Shown: positions 55,616 through 64,000 of the stretch, in pieces
Layout: every line of letters starts with the position of its first letter
Position numbering within the stretch: the stretch's first letter is position 1
Source: Legionella fallonii LLAP-10
Lineage (GTDB): Bacteria; Pseudomonadota; Gammaproteobacteria; Legionellales; Legionellaceae
Assembly: GCF_000953135.1 (NCBI RefSeq)
Contig: NZ_LN614827.1
Location: 2,075,001-2,139,000, forward strand
Direction of reading: 5' to 3'
Length of the DNA stretch: 64,000 nucleotides
Translations under genes and position numbers: made by a program
Notes under the pieces: model-generated
Databases searched by the model: none
What the model saw: only the letters and a program-made list of their open reading frames with translations
What the model was told of the DNA's origin: nothing

Positions 55616-56790
55616 AAACTACTCTTCTTATTTTGATGTCCGCATTTTGCACGTCTCAAATTCATGCCTACCCTTTACCTAAACAATTAACAAAGTCCTA
55701 TGATTGTAAGGAGTGTAGTAGCTTATCGCATGACAAACTACAGGACCAATGGAGTATTACTGACCAACCTTTACACGATGAAGTAAACAATAGGCAAAAA
55801 AGTTATAGCTATAGGGAAAAAGTTACTGCAAAGCAATTAAAGGACGGCGTAGTTATTTCCACACTAGCGCCCGGAGCAGTAATTCGAATTACCCCTTTAC
55901 AAAAAAAAGCCATGCCCCGATTGATGCTTAAAACACCAAAGGAACAATTAGTTCCCTTAAAAGAAGCTTCCGCATTATTTAATCAAGATGAAGGTACAAG
56001 AGAAGAGACGCTCTTCATGAAACATCAAACCATGCTACAAATTAAACCCGAATTAGGAGCTGGTAAATTCACTCTTAAAAGTGATGATATTGATGGAAAG
56101 AGTTCGGATACTTACTTAATTAATGTCTTCGATAAGTTTTCTTTAACCTATTTACTGGTAGAGTCTGATTCGCTTCATTATCAGTATGGAGATAAATTAA
56201 CAGCAACCGTTTCCCTGAAAGATAGCGAAGAGGATTACTCGGTTGATGATGTCAATGTATCGTTGGTAAGCCCTCAAGGGGAAATAACTCCTCTCACACT
56301 AACCAAAATAAAGCATAATAAGTTTCAAGGATCGACCTTTCTTAACTCAGAAATTAACGATCAGGGAAAAAATTGGTATATTGACGCTAATGTAAATACG
56401 ACTTTGGATCAAAAAGTAATTAGAAGGAGCGGTCATGCGGCCTTCTCGTATGCTATTCCATCAGCAAGTCTACTCTCTATCAAAAAATTATCCGCTACCC
56501 ATTTAACCTTTACAGCAACTATTGACGTAGCAACAGCCAGTCGCTACGCCTTACAAAGCGTTTTGTTTTACCAAACTGGGGAAGGTGCTGCGATTAGACC
56601 CATTGAAATATCACAAAAAGCACAGTGGTTTGAACCAGGCAAACATGTTATTCAATTTACCTTTGACAATTCGAGTCAATTATCAGAGGATAACTTATAT
56701 CTAGGCTATTTACATTTGATTGATTACGGCCAATTAAAAACTGTATATCACTATAATAAGCCCATTAAGGTAACCCAACTGTTGGAATAA
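55612..56790 (+). CDS. Exported protein, DUF4785-like
   Basis: The 392-residue protein has a signal peptide (TTLLILMSAFCTSQIHAYP) and then a beta-rich body without membrane segments. LLVESDSLHYQYGDKLTATV (about 182-201) and the following part look like immunoglobulin-type beta-sandwich domains. The layout resembles DUF4785 proteins known from Legionella; I recall this and have not checked it. It is translationally coupled to the hydrolase before it and to rmuC after it, so it probably works with the hydrolase in the periplasm or outside the cell. Confidence 0.55.
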   Translation: MKTTLLILMSAFCTSQIHAYPLPKQLTKSYDCKECSSLSHDKLQDQWSITDQPLHDEVNNRQKSYSYREKVTAKQLKDGVVISTLAPGAVIRITPLQKKAMPRLMLKTPKEQLVPLKEASALFNQDEGTREETLFMKHQTMLQIKPELGAGKFTLKSDDIDGKSSDTYLINVFDKFSLTYLLVESDSLHYQYGDKLTATVSLKDSEEDYSVDDVNVSLVSPQGEITPLTLTKIKHNKFQGSTFLNSEINDQGKNWYIDANVNTTLDQKVIRRSGHAAFSYAIPSASLLSIKKLSATHLTFTATIDVATASRYALQSVLFYQTGEGAAIRPIEISQKAQWFEPGKHVIQFTFDNSSQLSEDNLYLGYLHLIDYGQLKTVYHYNKPIKVTQLLE

Positions 56791-58049
56791 TGATGTTATT
56801 TTTTTCTTCTATGACCCTTATGGAGGGCATGGCTTATGCTATAGCCCTTCAGTTTTTTCTGCTATTTTGGTTTTTAAAAAAACAAAATCAACAAAGGATA
56901 TTAAGTGAACAACTCAGTCAACAAATGCAGCAAACCTTTACCACGCAACTTCATCAGCTGCAACTCGACTTGGCTCAGTCATACCAAAGCAGCCAAACTG
57001 TAGTCAATGAAAAGATTGCTCAGGGACAACTAACTGTTCAATCACTTATCAGTGATACTGTACAAAAACAAATGAGTGACGTTCGCGAACAAATGAGCCA
57101 TAGTTTTAAACAGCATGCCAGCTCACTTACCTCTCATTTGCAAACCTTGACTGAAGAAATTCGCACTCATCTGCACTCATTAACACAACAAGTCAATCAT
57201 AAACTCAATGAAGGATTTGAAAAAACATCTTCTACCTTTATTGATGTGGTCAAACGATTAACTATTATTGATGAAGCGCAAAAGAAAATAACCGAACTCT
57301 CCAGTCATGTAGTCAGTTTACAAGATGTACTTGTAGACAAAAAAGCACGAGGAGCTTTTGGTGAGGTACAGCTGTCGACTTTAATCAGCAATATGATACC
57401 TGCGACTCATTACCAAATGCAGTATACGTTAAGCAATCAAAAGCGAGCTGATTGCATTTTATTTTTACCAGATCCTACTGGAAATGTGGTTATAGATGCC
57501 AAATTCCCTTTAGAAACTTATCAACGGTTAATTAATGCAGATGCTGCATCTATTGAAAGAAAATCCTTACAACAGCAATTTAAACAAGACATTCAAAAAC
57601 ATATTAAAGACATCGCTGAAAAATATATTGTTCCTAATGAGACTACTGATGGTGCAATGATGTTTATCCCTGCGGAGTCTATCTTTGCAGAAATTCATGC
57701 TAACTACCCTGATTTAATTTCCTTATCACAAAGACTCAAGGTTTGGCTCGTTTCACCAAGCACGCTAATGGCCGTTCTTACTACAGCCAAAGCGGTACTA
57801 AAAGATGACGCAACGCGGAAACAAGTACACATTATCCAAAAGCATCTGCACGCTCTTGCTGATGATTTCCAACGTTTTGAAAAGCGCATGGATAAATTAT
57901 CAAAACATATTGATCTGGCTCATCAGGATGTCAATGAAGTGAATACTTCGGCTAAAAAAATCACTTCTCGTTTTCAAAAAATTGAGTCTGTTGAAATGGA
58001 TTTAAAAGAATTAGAAACATCATTAATAGCGGCAGATGCAGAGGGGTAA
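56790..58049 (+). CDS. rmuC: DNA recombination protein RmuC
   Basis: The 419-residue protein has an N-terminal membrane helix (about 9-30), a long coiled coil (about 35-185), and a RmuC nuclease-like core: KKARGAFGEVQLSTLISNMI, YTLSNQKRADCILFLPDPTG with NVVIDAKFPLETYQRL, and MMFIPAESIFAEIHANYPDL. This matches the RmuC family, proteins that limit inversions and recombination at repeats in E. coli. Its start codon overlaps the previous stop. Whether its co-transcription with two exported proteins has meaning is unclear. Confidence 0.92.
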   Translation: MMLFFSSMTLMEGMAYAIALQFFLLFWFLKKQNQQRILSEQLSQQMQQTFTTQLHQLQLDLAQSYQSSQTVVNEKIAQGQLTVQSLISDTVQKQMSDVREQMSHSFKQHASSLTSHLQTLTEEIRTHLHSLTQQVNHKLNEGFEKTSSTFIDVVKRLTIIDEAQKKITELSSHVVSLQDVLVDKKARGAFGEVQLSTLISNMIPATHYQMQYTLSNQKRADCILFLPDPTGNVVIDAKFPLETYQRLINADAASIERKSLQQQFKQDIQKHIKDIAEKYIVPNETTDGAMMFIPAESIFAEIHANYPDLISLSQRLKVWLVSPSTLMAVLTTAKAVLKDDATRKQVHIIQKHLHALADDFQRFEKRMDKLSKHIDLAHQDVNEVNTSAKKITSRFQKIESVEMDLKELETSLIAADAEG

Positions 58050-58113
58050 TTTGAAGAGCAATGGGGGTTAGATAAAAGATCTAATATCATTAAACCTAGA
58101 AAAGGAAGTGACT

Positions 58114-59670
58114 GTGCTTAAGAGAGATATATCAACAACCAATATTCTAGTTGCTTCTGCGGGAGGCATGATCGGTTCGGGATGGCTTTTCAGCCCCTTC
58201 ATAAGTGCTCAAATGGCGGGACCTAATGCATTAATTAGTTGGATAATCGCTACCCTATTCATGCTATTCATTGCCTTACCTCTATGCGAGCTGGGCACCA
58301 TGTTCCCTGTTTCTGGCGGTATGTCTAATTACCCGACTTACACTCATGGCCGTGAAGTGGGTTTTTTATTTGCTTGGACCTCATGGCTTTCCTATGTGGT
58401 GATGACACCTATAGAAATTCAAGCTATTTTGCAATATTCCAGCCATTTTTTCCCCTCCCTCATCGTCGCTGATTCATCCACGCTAACGCTCTCTGGTTAT
58501 GGTTATGTAGTAGCCATAGGCATTATGCTTTTTGTTGTCTTGTTAAACTCTTATGGCATTAAAATGCTTGCTGAATGTAATAAATACGCAAGTATCATCA
58601 AATTTGCCTTACCCAGCATCGCCATTATTGCTCTTTTGCAGAGCGCCCCGTCTATGGCAAATGTTGCTATTCAATTAGGAGATAAAACCAGTTGGGTCAA
58701 TATCTTTACTGCACTTTCTGCGGGAGGAATCGCTTTTGCCTTTACCGGATTTCAAAATGGTTTAATTCTCGCCGGTGAGGTAAAAAACCCTCAACGCAAT
58801 ATTCCAATAGCTATTTTAGGGGCGGTTCTGATAGGTTTTATTTTATACTTCCTGTTGCAACTAAGCTTTATAGCCGCCATGCCACAAAAATATTTAACCC
58901 AAGGTTGGCATGCTTTAAGTTACCCCGGCGATAGCGGCCCCTTAGTAGGATTAACCTTATTACTTGGACTCGGTACTGTAGCAACCTTATTAATGATAGA
59001 TGCAGCCTTTTCTCCTTTCGGCACAACCCTTGTTTATACTGCAGCAACATCGCGTATTGTCTATGGAATGGCTTTAAATCAACACTTACCTAAAGTGTTT
59101 TTAAAAGTAAATCGCCATAAAATTCCCTACATCACTCTTTATGCCAATTTTTTAGTAGGGATTTTTTCTTTCCTCCCCTTCCCCGGTTGGCAAAAACTTG
59201 TCGCGTTTCTGTCTTCAGCCAGTATTCTTTCTTATAGCATCGGCCCTATATGCCTTCTTGCCATGAGAAAATTACAACCCGACACCCCCAGACCATTCAA
59301 ACTGGCTGGTCATAAACTTTGCTCCTATTCAGCATTTTATTTTTGTAATTTGATGTTGTACTGGTGCGGTTTTTCCATTCTCTGGAAACTGGATGTAGCA
59401 TTAGTTATAGGGCTTGCCATTACCCTGTTCTATCAAGGCAAAAGTCTCTTTACTCCCAACTATCCCCTGTACTGGTTTATGTTTTATATGACCTCGCTAC
59501 TCCTCGTTTCCTATTTAGGCTCTTTCGGTGGTATAGGAGTGTTGAGTTTTCCCTATGATTTAATTGCTCTTTTGCCTCTTAGTCTTGTGACTCTCTATTT
59601 ATCCCAGCTAGTACTCAATCATGAGCAACATAGAGAAATCAATTTTGAAATAGAGGGGGCTGCAGCTTAA
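58114..59670 (+). CDS. APC-superfamily amino-acid permease
   Basis: I prefer GTG 58114, with AGGA seven bases upstream; the frame opens two codons earlier at another GTG that sits directly on the ribosome site. The product of about 518 residues has 12-14 membrane helices. ASAGGMIGSGWLFSPFISAQ (about 16-35) is the family's first unwound helix, and FTGFQNGLILAGEVKNPQRN (about 213-232) the conserved loop before helix 7. It imports amino acids or related compounds; specificity is unknown. Confidence 0.85.
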   Translation: MLKRDISTTNILVASAGGMIGSGWLFSPFISAQMAGPNALISWIIATLFMLFIALPLCELGTMFPVSGGMSNYPTYTHGREVGFLFAWTSWLSYVVMTPIEIQAILQYSSHFFPSLIVADSSTLTLSGYGYVVAIGIMLFVVLLNSYGIKMLAECNKYASIIKFALPSIAIIALLQSAPSMANVAIQLGDKTSWVNIFTALSAGGIAFAFTGFQNGLILAGEVKNPQRNIPIAILGAVLIGFILYFLLQLSFIAAMPQKYLTQGWHALSYPGDSGPLVGLTLLLGLGTVATLLMIDAAFSPFGTTLVYTAATSRIVYGMALNQHLPKVFLKVNRHKIPYITLYANFLVGIFSFLPFPGWQKLVAFLSSASILSYSIGPICLLAMRKLQPDTPRPFKLAGHKLCSYSAFYFCNLMLYWCGFSILWKLDVALVIGLAITLFYQGKSLFTPNYPLYWFMFYMTSLLLVSYLGSFGGIGVLSFPYDLIALLPLSLVTLYLSQLVLNHEQHREINFEIEGAAA

Positions 59671-59798
59671 TGCATGAGTAATCTCTAAGCCAAATAAACT
59701 CAATTGCCCGGGTGAAACAAAGTAACATCCGGGTCGAACGTCCACCTAGACAGCCGAGGTTGCACGACAGAAGTGGAATCAATTAGCAAGGCTTTAGT

Positions 59799-59826
59799 CT
59801 CTTTTCACACTTCGTAGTGAAAAGAG
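59799..59826. repeat. Hairpin at the start of the 110-aa gene
   Basis: CTCTTTTCAC (59799-59808) and GTGAAAAGAG (59817-59826) are exact complements around an 8-base loop. The right arm contains the GTG start codon of the following frame. It could sequester the start, or be a terminator of the permease gene if that GTG is not used. Confidence 0.6.
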
Positions 59827-60149
59827 TACAAACTATAATTGCTACTCGGAAATTAAAAGCAACAAGTAAAGAAGCTTTCTTTACTGAGTCAAAGCTCTGC
59901 TATCCTCGTCTCCTAACAGACTATGGCTTACCAGAAGGAGAATTGGCAAGTGAAAAAATTTCGGCAACTTTATCTAAGATTCATGATGATCAAGGCAAAC
60001 AGGTTGCTCTAGAAGTCACAAATCAGTTAAAAGACTGGGCGATTGGTAATAAGAAAGAGATGGATATTAATGGAATAACTATTTCATGTTCTTCAGCGGG
60101 TATTCTGCTCATTTTTCAGTCAATCCTTCAACAGATATATCACCCGTGA
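59817..60149 (+). CDS. Hypothetical protein (110 aa)
   Basis: The frame opens at GTG 59817, which lies inside a hairpin and has no ribosome site; the next in-frame ATG is far inside (MDINGITISC). The product is soluble, with PRLLTDYGLPEGELASEKIS and a C-terminal hydrophobic stretch (ISCSSAGILLIFQSILQQIY). I recognise no family. It may be a remnant of a longer gene. Confidence 0.4.
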   Translation: MKRVQTIIATRKLKATSKEAFFTESKLCYPRLLTDYGLPEGELASEKISATLSKIHDDQGKQVALEVTNQLKDWAIGNKKEMDINGITISCSSAGILLIFQSILQQIYHP

Positions 60150-60449
60150 TCCTTATTTGTATGTTATACACAATCACTCCATAACTGACAACAAAAAATA
60201 CAGCATCTTGCAATTACAGCCTGCTTTTGTGTTTTTTTTACACACATATAGCCGCTTGATTGTCAGAGTCCAAAGTAACCAATGATAAGATTTGATTCAC
60301 AACATCAACAAAGTCTAGATTATTTTCCTGAGTAGACTGTAACTTTTTCCTGAGTTGAATCGAACTAACAAACAGATTAAAGGTGCAGAATAATCAATAT
60401 GCAGGTATAATATGCCCCTTCTGATGAGCTATATAATCTTCGTAATCCC
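60150..60449. other. Intergenic region upstream of mfd
   Basis: No gene is seen in this 300-base stretch. A good -10 element (TATAAT at about 60405-60410) lies 40 bases before the mfd start; I could not find a convincing -35 box at the right distance. Confidence 0.4.
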
Positions 60450-63400
60450 ATGGTGACTAATACACTACTCTATCGACCAACACATACCAAGCAAATATGG
60501 GGACAACTCCAGGGTAGTAGTCTTGTTCTTGCCGTGGCAGAATATTGTCAGCAAACGTCTGGCGTAAAATTACTTATTGCGCAAGACAATCTTAGCGCAA
60601 GCCAATTACAAGATGAATTACAATTCTTTCTGAATGGCTCCAATACGCCTCAAGAGATATTGTTTTTCCCAGATTGGGAAACATTACCTTACGATCAATT
60701 CTCCCCTCATCAAGATATTATCTCAGAAAGACTCTATACTTTAAGCCGGCTACAACAAGTGACTGACGCGGTAATTATCACATCAGCCAGTACCTTAATG
60801 CACAGACTCTGCCCACCAGAGTTTTTAAATCAATATGCTCTAATGCTAAAAGAAGGGCAAAAACTAGATCTGAACGCATTTAGAAACCAACTACAACAAT
60901 CCGGATATCATTGTGTTAATAAAGTTTTAGAACATGGTGAATTTGCGCTACGTGGCTCTATTATTGATGTGTACCCCATGGGAAGTAACATGCCATTTCG
61001 TATTGAATTATTCGATGACGAAATAGAGAGCTTGAGAAAATTTGATACCGAAACTCAGCGTACTATAGAAAAAATACCACAAATTAATGTCTTACCTGCG
61101 CGCGAGTTTCCTTTAAATGAGCAAAGCCAACTTCTCTTTAGAAAGGCGTTTAGAGAAGCATTTCCAGTAAACCCAAGTCAATGCCCCATTTACGAAGCAA
61201 TAACTGAAGGCCAATTTCCTTCAGGTATCGAATATTTTCTTCCCTTATTTTTTGAAAAGACGGTCACTTTCTTTGATTATCTCCCTCAAAATGCCAAAAT
61301 TTGTCTTATTGAAAATATTCAAGATAGTGGCGAACAATTCTGGCAGGAGCTTACTGAACGATATGAACAAAGGCGCTATGATATCAGTCGTCCTATTCTC
61401 TCTCCTCAAGAATGTTTTATTAACCCGACCGAATTATTAACTCAGGCAAATACCTACGAACAACTCCGCTTGTATCACAAATCTTCAGAAAAAAAGGGAA
61501 CAGTAGTTAACTTTGATATTAATGAGGCACCTCAACTACCTATAGACAGGAAGACTCCTGAGCCCCTCAGTCGCTTACGCGAGTATTGTCAATCTCACTC
61601 TCGTCGCTATTTAATAGTCGTCGAAAGTGCAGGGCGCAGAGAAGTATTACTCGATCTACTAAAACCCAGTGGCATCACCCCCAAAATACAATCATCCTGG
61701 TATGATTTTATTCATGATAATGCACTAATCAATATTACAACGGGGCCATTGATTTATGGTTGTGAATTAACAAATAACAACATAAGCATCATTGTTGAGT
61801 CACAATTATTTGGTGAGCAGAGTACCCCCCAACGCCGTGGTTCGCAAAAAACGGTTGATCCCGATTTAATTATTCGCGATATGGCTGAGCTGCGATTAGG
61901 CGCGCCTGTAGTTCATTTACAATTTGGAGTAGGACGCTATCAAGGTCTACAGCACATCACTACCAATAATATTTCCAGCGAGTTTTTAGTTTTAACCTAC
62001 GCAGGCGAGGACAAAATTTATGTCCCTGTCACTTCATTACATTTAATCAGCCGCTACACTGGAGTAGATAGTGAACATGCCCCCTTACATAAGCTAGGTT
62101 CGGATCTATGGCAAAAAGAGAAGAAAAAAGCTGCAGAAAAAGTCCACGATGTGGCTATTGAATTGCTAGATCTATATGCCAAAAGAGAGGCTCAGCCTGG
62201 CCATCAATATGATTTTAATCAAACAGAATATACAAAGTTTGCTAGTGGTTTCCCCTTCACTGAAACTCAAGATCAGCTAAATGCCGTAGAACAAATTGTA
62301 AAAGACATGCAATCCTCTCGTCCTATGGACCGACTCATCTGTGGTGACGTCGGCTTTGGCAAAACAGAAGTAGCCATGCGCGCAGCTTTTGTAGCGGTGC
62401 AAAATGAGAAACAAGTCTGCGTACTTGTTCCTACCACGCTACTAGCAGGACAGCACTTTGAATCATTTAGAGACCGCTTTGCCGATTTTCCCATTAATAT
62501 AGAGTTATTATCTCGTTTTCGTAGTGCCAAAGAGACTGAAAGCGTCCTTGCAGCATTGGCTTCAGGAAAAGTAGATATAGTGATAGGCACTCATAAATTA
62601 TTTCAAAGCAATATAGCTTTTAAGAATCTGGGCTTACTAATTATTGATGAAGAACATCGCTTTGGGGTCAAGCAAAAAGAACATATCAAATCGCTTAGGA
62701 CTCATGTTGATATTTTATCAATGACAGCCACTCCCATTCCCAGGACATTAAACATGGCTATGGCGGGAATTAGAGACATTTCTTTAATCGCTACTCCGCC
62801 CGCTAAACGCTTAGCGATTAAAACATTTTGGCAAGAGAAAAAAGATATAGTGATTAGAGAGGCCGTACTACGTGAAATATTAAGAGGCGGTCAAGTATTC
62901 TTTCTCCATAATAACGTACAGACTATAGATAGAATATGCCAGGACTTACAAACTCTCGTTCCTGAGGCAAAAATCCGTAGTGCTCACGGACAAATGCGAG
63001 AAAGAGAATTAGAACGAGTGATGTCTGATTTTTATCATCACCGTTTTAATGTCCTAGTTTGTACCACCATTATAGAAACTGGAATAGATATACCTACAGC
63101 CAATACGATTATCATCGATAGAGCAGATAAATTTGGTTTAGCCCAGCTACATCAATTAAGAGGGCGAGTAGGACGCTCTCATCACCAAGCATACGCCTAT
63201 TTATTAACCCCTGATGAAAAATCACTAACTCCTGATGCAGTCAAACGCTTGGAAGCGATAGTCTCATTAGAGGATTTGGGTGCAGGATTTACCCTAGCGA
63301 CTCATGATCTTGAAATCAGAGGAGCTGGCGAGCTTTTAGGAGAAGAGCAAAGTGGTAATATGCAGGCTGTTGGCTTTAACTTATTCATGGAAATGCTCGA

Positions 63401-63896
63401 TAAAGCAGTAAGTGATTTAAAAGCAGGAAAAATACCGGAATTAGCAGCCCCGATACATCAAGGGCCTGAAATTGATTTACGTATTAGCGCCATTATTCCA
63501 GACGATTACATAGGGGATATCCATAATCGCTTAATTATGTATAAAAGAATTTCCAACGCGAAAACAAAAGAGCAATTACATGATTTACAAATCGAATTAA
63601 TCGATCGCTTTGGGTTATTGCCTGCCCCTGTGAAACATTTATTATTAATTACTGAATTAAAATTAAAGGCGGAACTATTAGGAATTCACAAGATCAGTGC
63701 AGCTGCTGAAAAAGCCAAATTGGATTTTATTGAAAAACCATCTATAAATCCTGCTGTTTTAATCAATTTAATTCAGGTTCACGCTAAACGTTATCAGATG
63801 GAAGGCCCTCAACGCTTGCGTTTTACTTTAGACAGTACCACCCCTGAAGAGCGCATCTTTGAGATCAGTTCCTTGCTCAATAAATTGGCCTCTTAA
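60450..63896 (+). CDS. mfd: Transcription-repair coupling factor Mfd
   Basis: The 1148-residue protein has the full Mfd layout: a UvrB-like N-terminal module ([40 protein letters not shown]), the RNA-polymerase-interacting CarD-like domain ([20 protein letters not shown]), and an SF2 translocase with Walker [25 protein letters not shown] box [40 protein letters not shown] and [20 protein letters not shown] (motif VI). The C-terminal TRCF domain follows. It removes stalled RNA polymerase at lesions and recruits UvrA. Length matches the E. coli protein. Confidence 0.97.
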   Translation: MVTNTLLYRPTHTKQIWGQLQGSSLVLAVAEYCQQTSGVKLLIAQDNLSASQLQDELQFFLNGSNTPQEILFFPDWETLPYDQFSPHQDIISERLYTLSRLQQVTDAVIITSASTLMHRLCPPEFLNQYALMLKEGQKLDLNAFRNQLQQSGYHCVNKVLEHGEFALRGSIIDVYPMGSNMPFRIELFDDEIESLRKFDTETQRTIEKIPQINVLPAREFPLNEQSQLLFRKAFREAFPVNPSQCPIYEAITEGQFPSGIEYFLPLFFEKTVTFFDYLPQNAKICLIENIQDSGEQFWQELTERYEQRRYDISRPILSPQECFINPTELLTQANTYEQLRLYHKSSEKKGTVVNFDINEAPQLPIDRKTPEPLSRLREYCQSHSRRYLIVVESAGRREVLLDLLKPSGITPKIQSSWYDFIHDNALINITTGPLIYGCELTNNNISIIVESQLFGEQSTPQRRGSQKTVDPDLIIRDMAELRLGAPVVHLQFGVGRYQGLQHITTNNISSEFLVLTYAGEDKIYVPVTSLHLISRYTGVDSEHAPLHKLGSDLWQKEKKKAAEKVHDVAIELLDLYAKREAQPGHQYDFNQTEYTKFASGFPFTETQDQLNAVEQIVKDMQSSRPMDRLICGDVGFGKTEVAMRAAFVAVQNEKQVCVLVPTTLLAGQHFESFRDRFADFPINIELLSRFRSAKETESVLAALASGKVDIVIGTHKLFQSNIAFKNLGLLIIDEEHRFGVKQKEHIKSLRTHVDILSMTATPIPRTLNMAMAGIRDISLIATPPAKRLAIKTFWQEKKDIVIREAVLREILRGGQVFFLHNNVQTIDRICQDLQTLVPEAKIRSAHGQMRERELERVMSDFYHHRFNVLVCTTIIETGIDIPTANTIIIDRADKFGLAQLHQLRGRVGRSHHQAYAYLLTPDEKSLTPDAVKRLEAIVSLEDLGAGFTLATHDLEIRGAGELLGEEQSGNMQAVGFNLFMEMLDKAVSDLKAGKIPELAAPIHQGPEIDLRISAIIPDDYIGDIHNRLIMYKRISNAKTKEQLHDLQIELIDRFGLLPAPVKHLLLITELKLKAELLGIHKISAAAEKAKLDFIEKPSINPAVLINLIQVHAKRYQMEGPQRLRFTLDSTTPEERIFEISSLLNKLAS

Positions 63897-64000
63897 TCAG
63901 TACTTGCTGTACGGGTTTCCGGATGCTGCAGCCAAGCTACAACTAGGCCATACACGATTGATTCTTTAGGTTAAAACCAGATCGTTTACAATTCAAACGT

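Overview
The window reads as a low-GC gammaproteobacterial chromosome, most likely a Legionella species or a close relative. Standard housekeeping genes (dnaE, ligA, mfd, rmuC, yacG, csaA) are interleaved with a dense set of genes carrying eukaryotic-like or host-directed domains: short ankyrin-like repeats, RCC1 repeats, a Rab-like GTPase, Fic domains, leucine-rich repeats and a YopT-like Cys/His/Asp protein. Several of these proteins end in acidic, Glu-rich tails of the kind known from Dot/Icm (type IVB) substrates. No assignment rests on a database search; families were recognised from motifs.

Region 1-28 kb is accessory DNA. At 0.3-2.6 kb lie gene scraps (transposase fragments, a hydrogenase-maturation-protease tail, a truncated phosphoribosyltransferase) around an intact nitroreductase and a DUF1622 membrane protein. 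Then follow a 27-residue ankyrin-like repeat protein, an LRR protein, a protein with six near-identical 106-residue repeats, a host-attachment-family protein, an erythromycin-esterase homologue, a Fic effector candidate, an APH-family kinase, yacG, a Glu-rich unknown, the C58-like protease candidate, another run of pseudogenes (FAD oxidoreductase, IS91 transposase, PaaI thioesterase), the small GTPase, the RCC1 protein and a class II Fic protein with palindromic promoter sites. The stretch ends in a retron: a predicted msr-msd RNA and a reverse transcriptase fused to a trypsin-like protease, lying beside the 3' end of a tRNA-Thr gene, a plausible island boundary.

Region 28-46.9 kb holds an amino-acid permease, csaA, an alpha/beta hydrolase, a three-gene membrane/sugar cluster (UbiA-type prenyltransferase, GT-C-like glycosyltransferase, FlaA1-type epimerase), another effector candidate, dnaE and an oppABC-like peptide-transport operon. 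Between dnaE and oppC sits an unusual module: a GIY-YIG endonuclease gene bracketed by perfect 48-bp inverted repeats, each continuing outward into an array of 45-bp repeats. A degenerate miniature of the same ends lies near 30.3 kb.

Region 47-64 kb is mostly chromosomal: an OMF-HlyD-EmrB tripartite efflux operon, a small coiled-coil unknown, ligA, a secreted hydrolase with a DUF4785-like partner and rmuC as one tight run, a second APC permease, a small unknown and mfd. A highly structured imperfect inverted repeat lies at about 47.2 kb.
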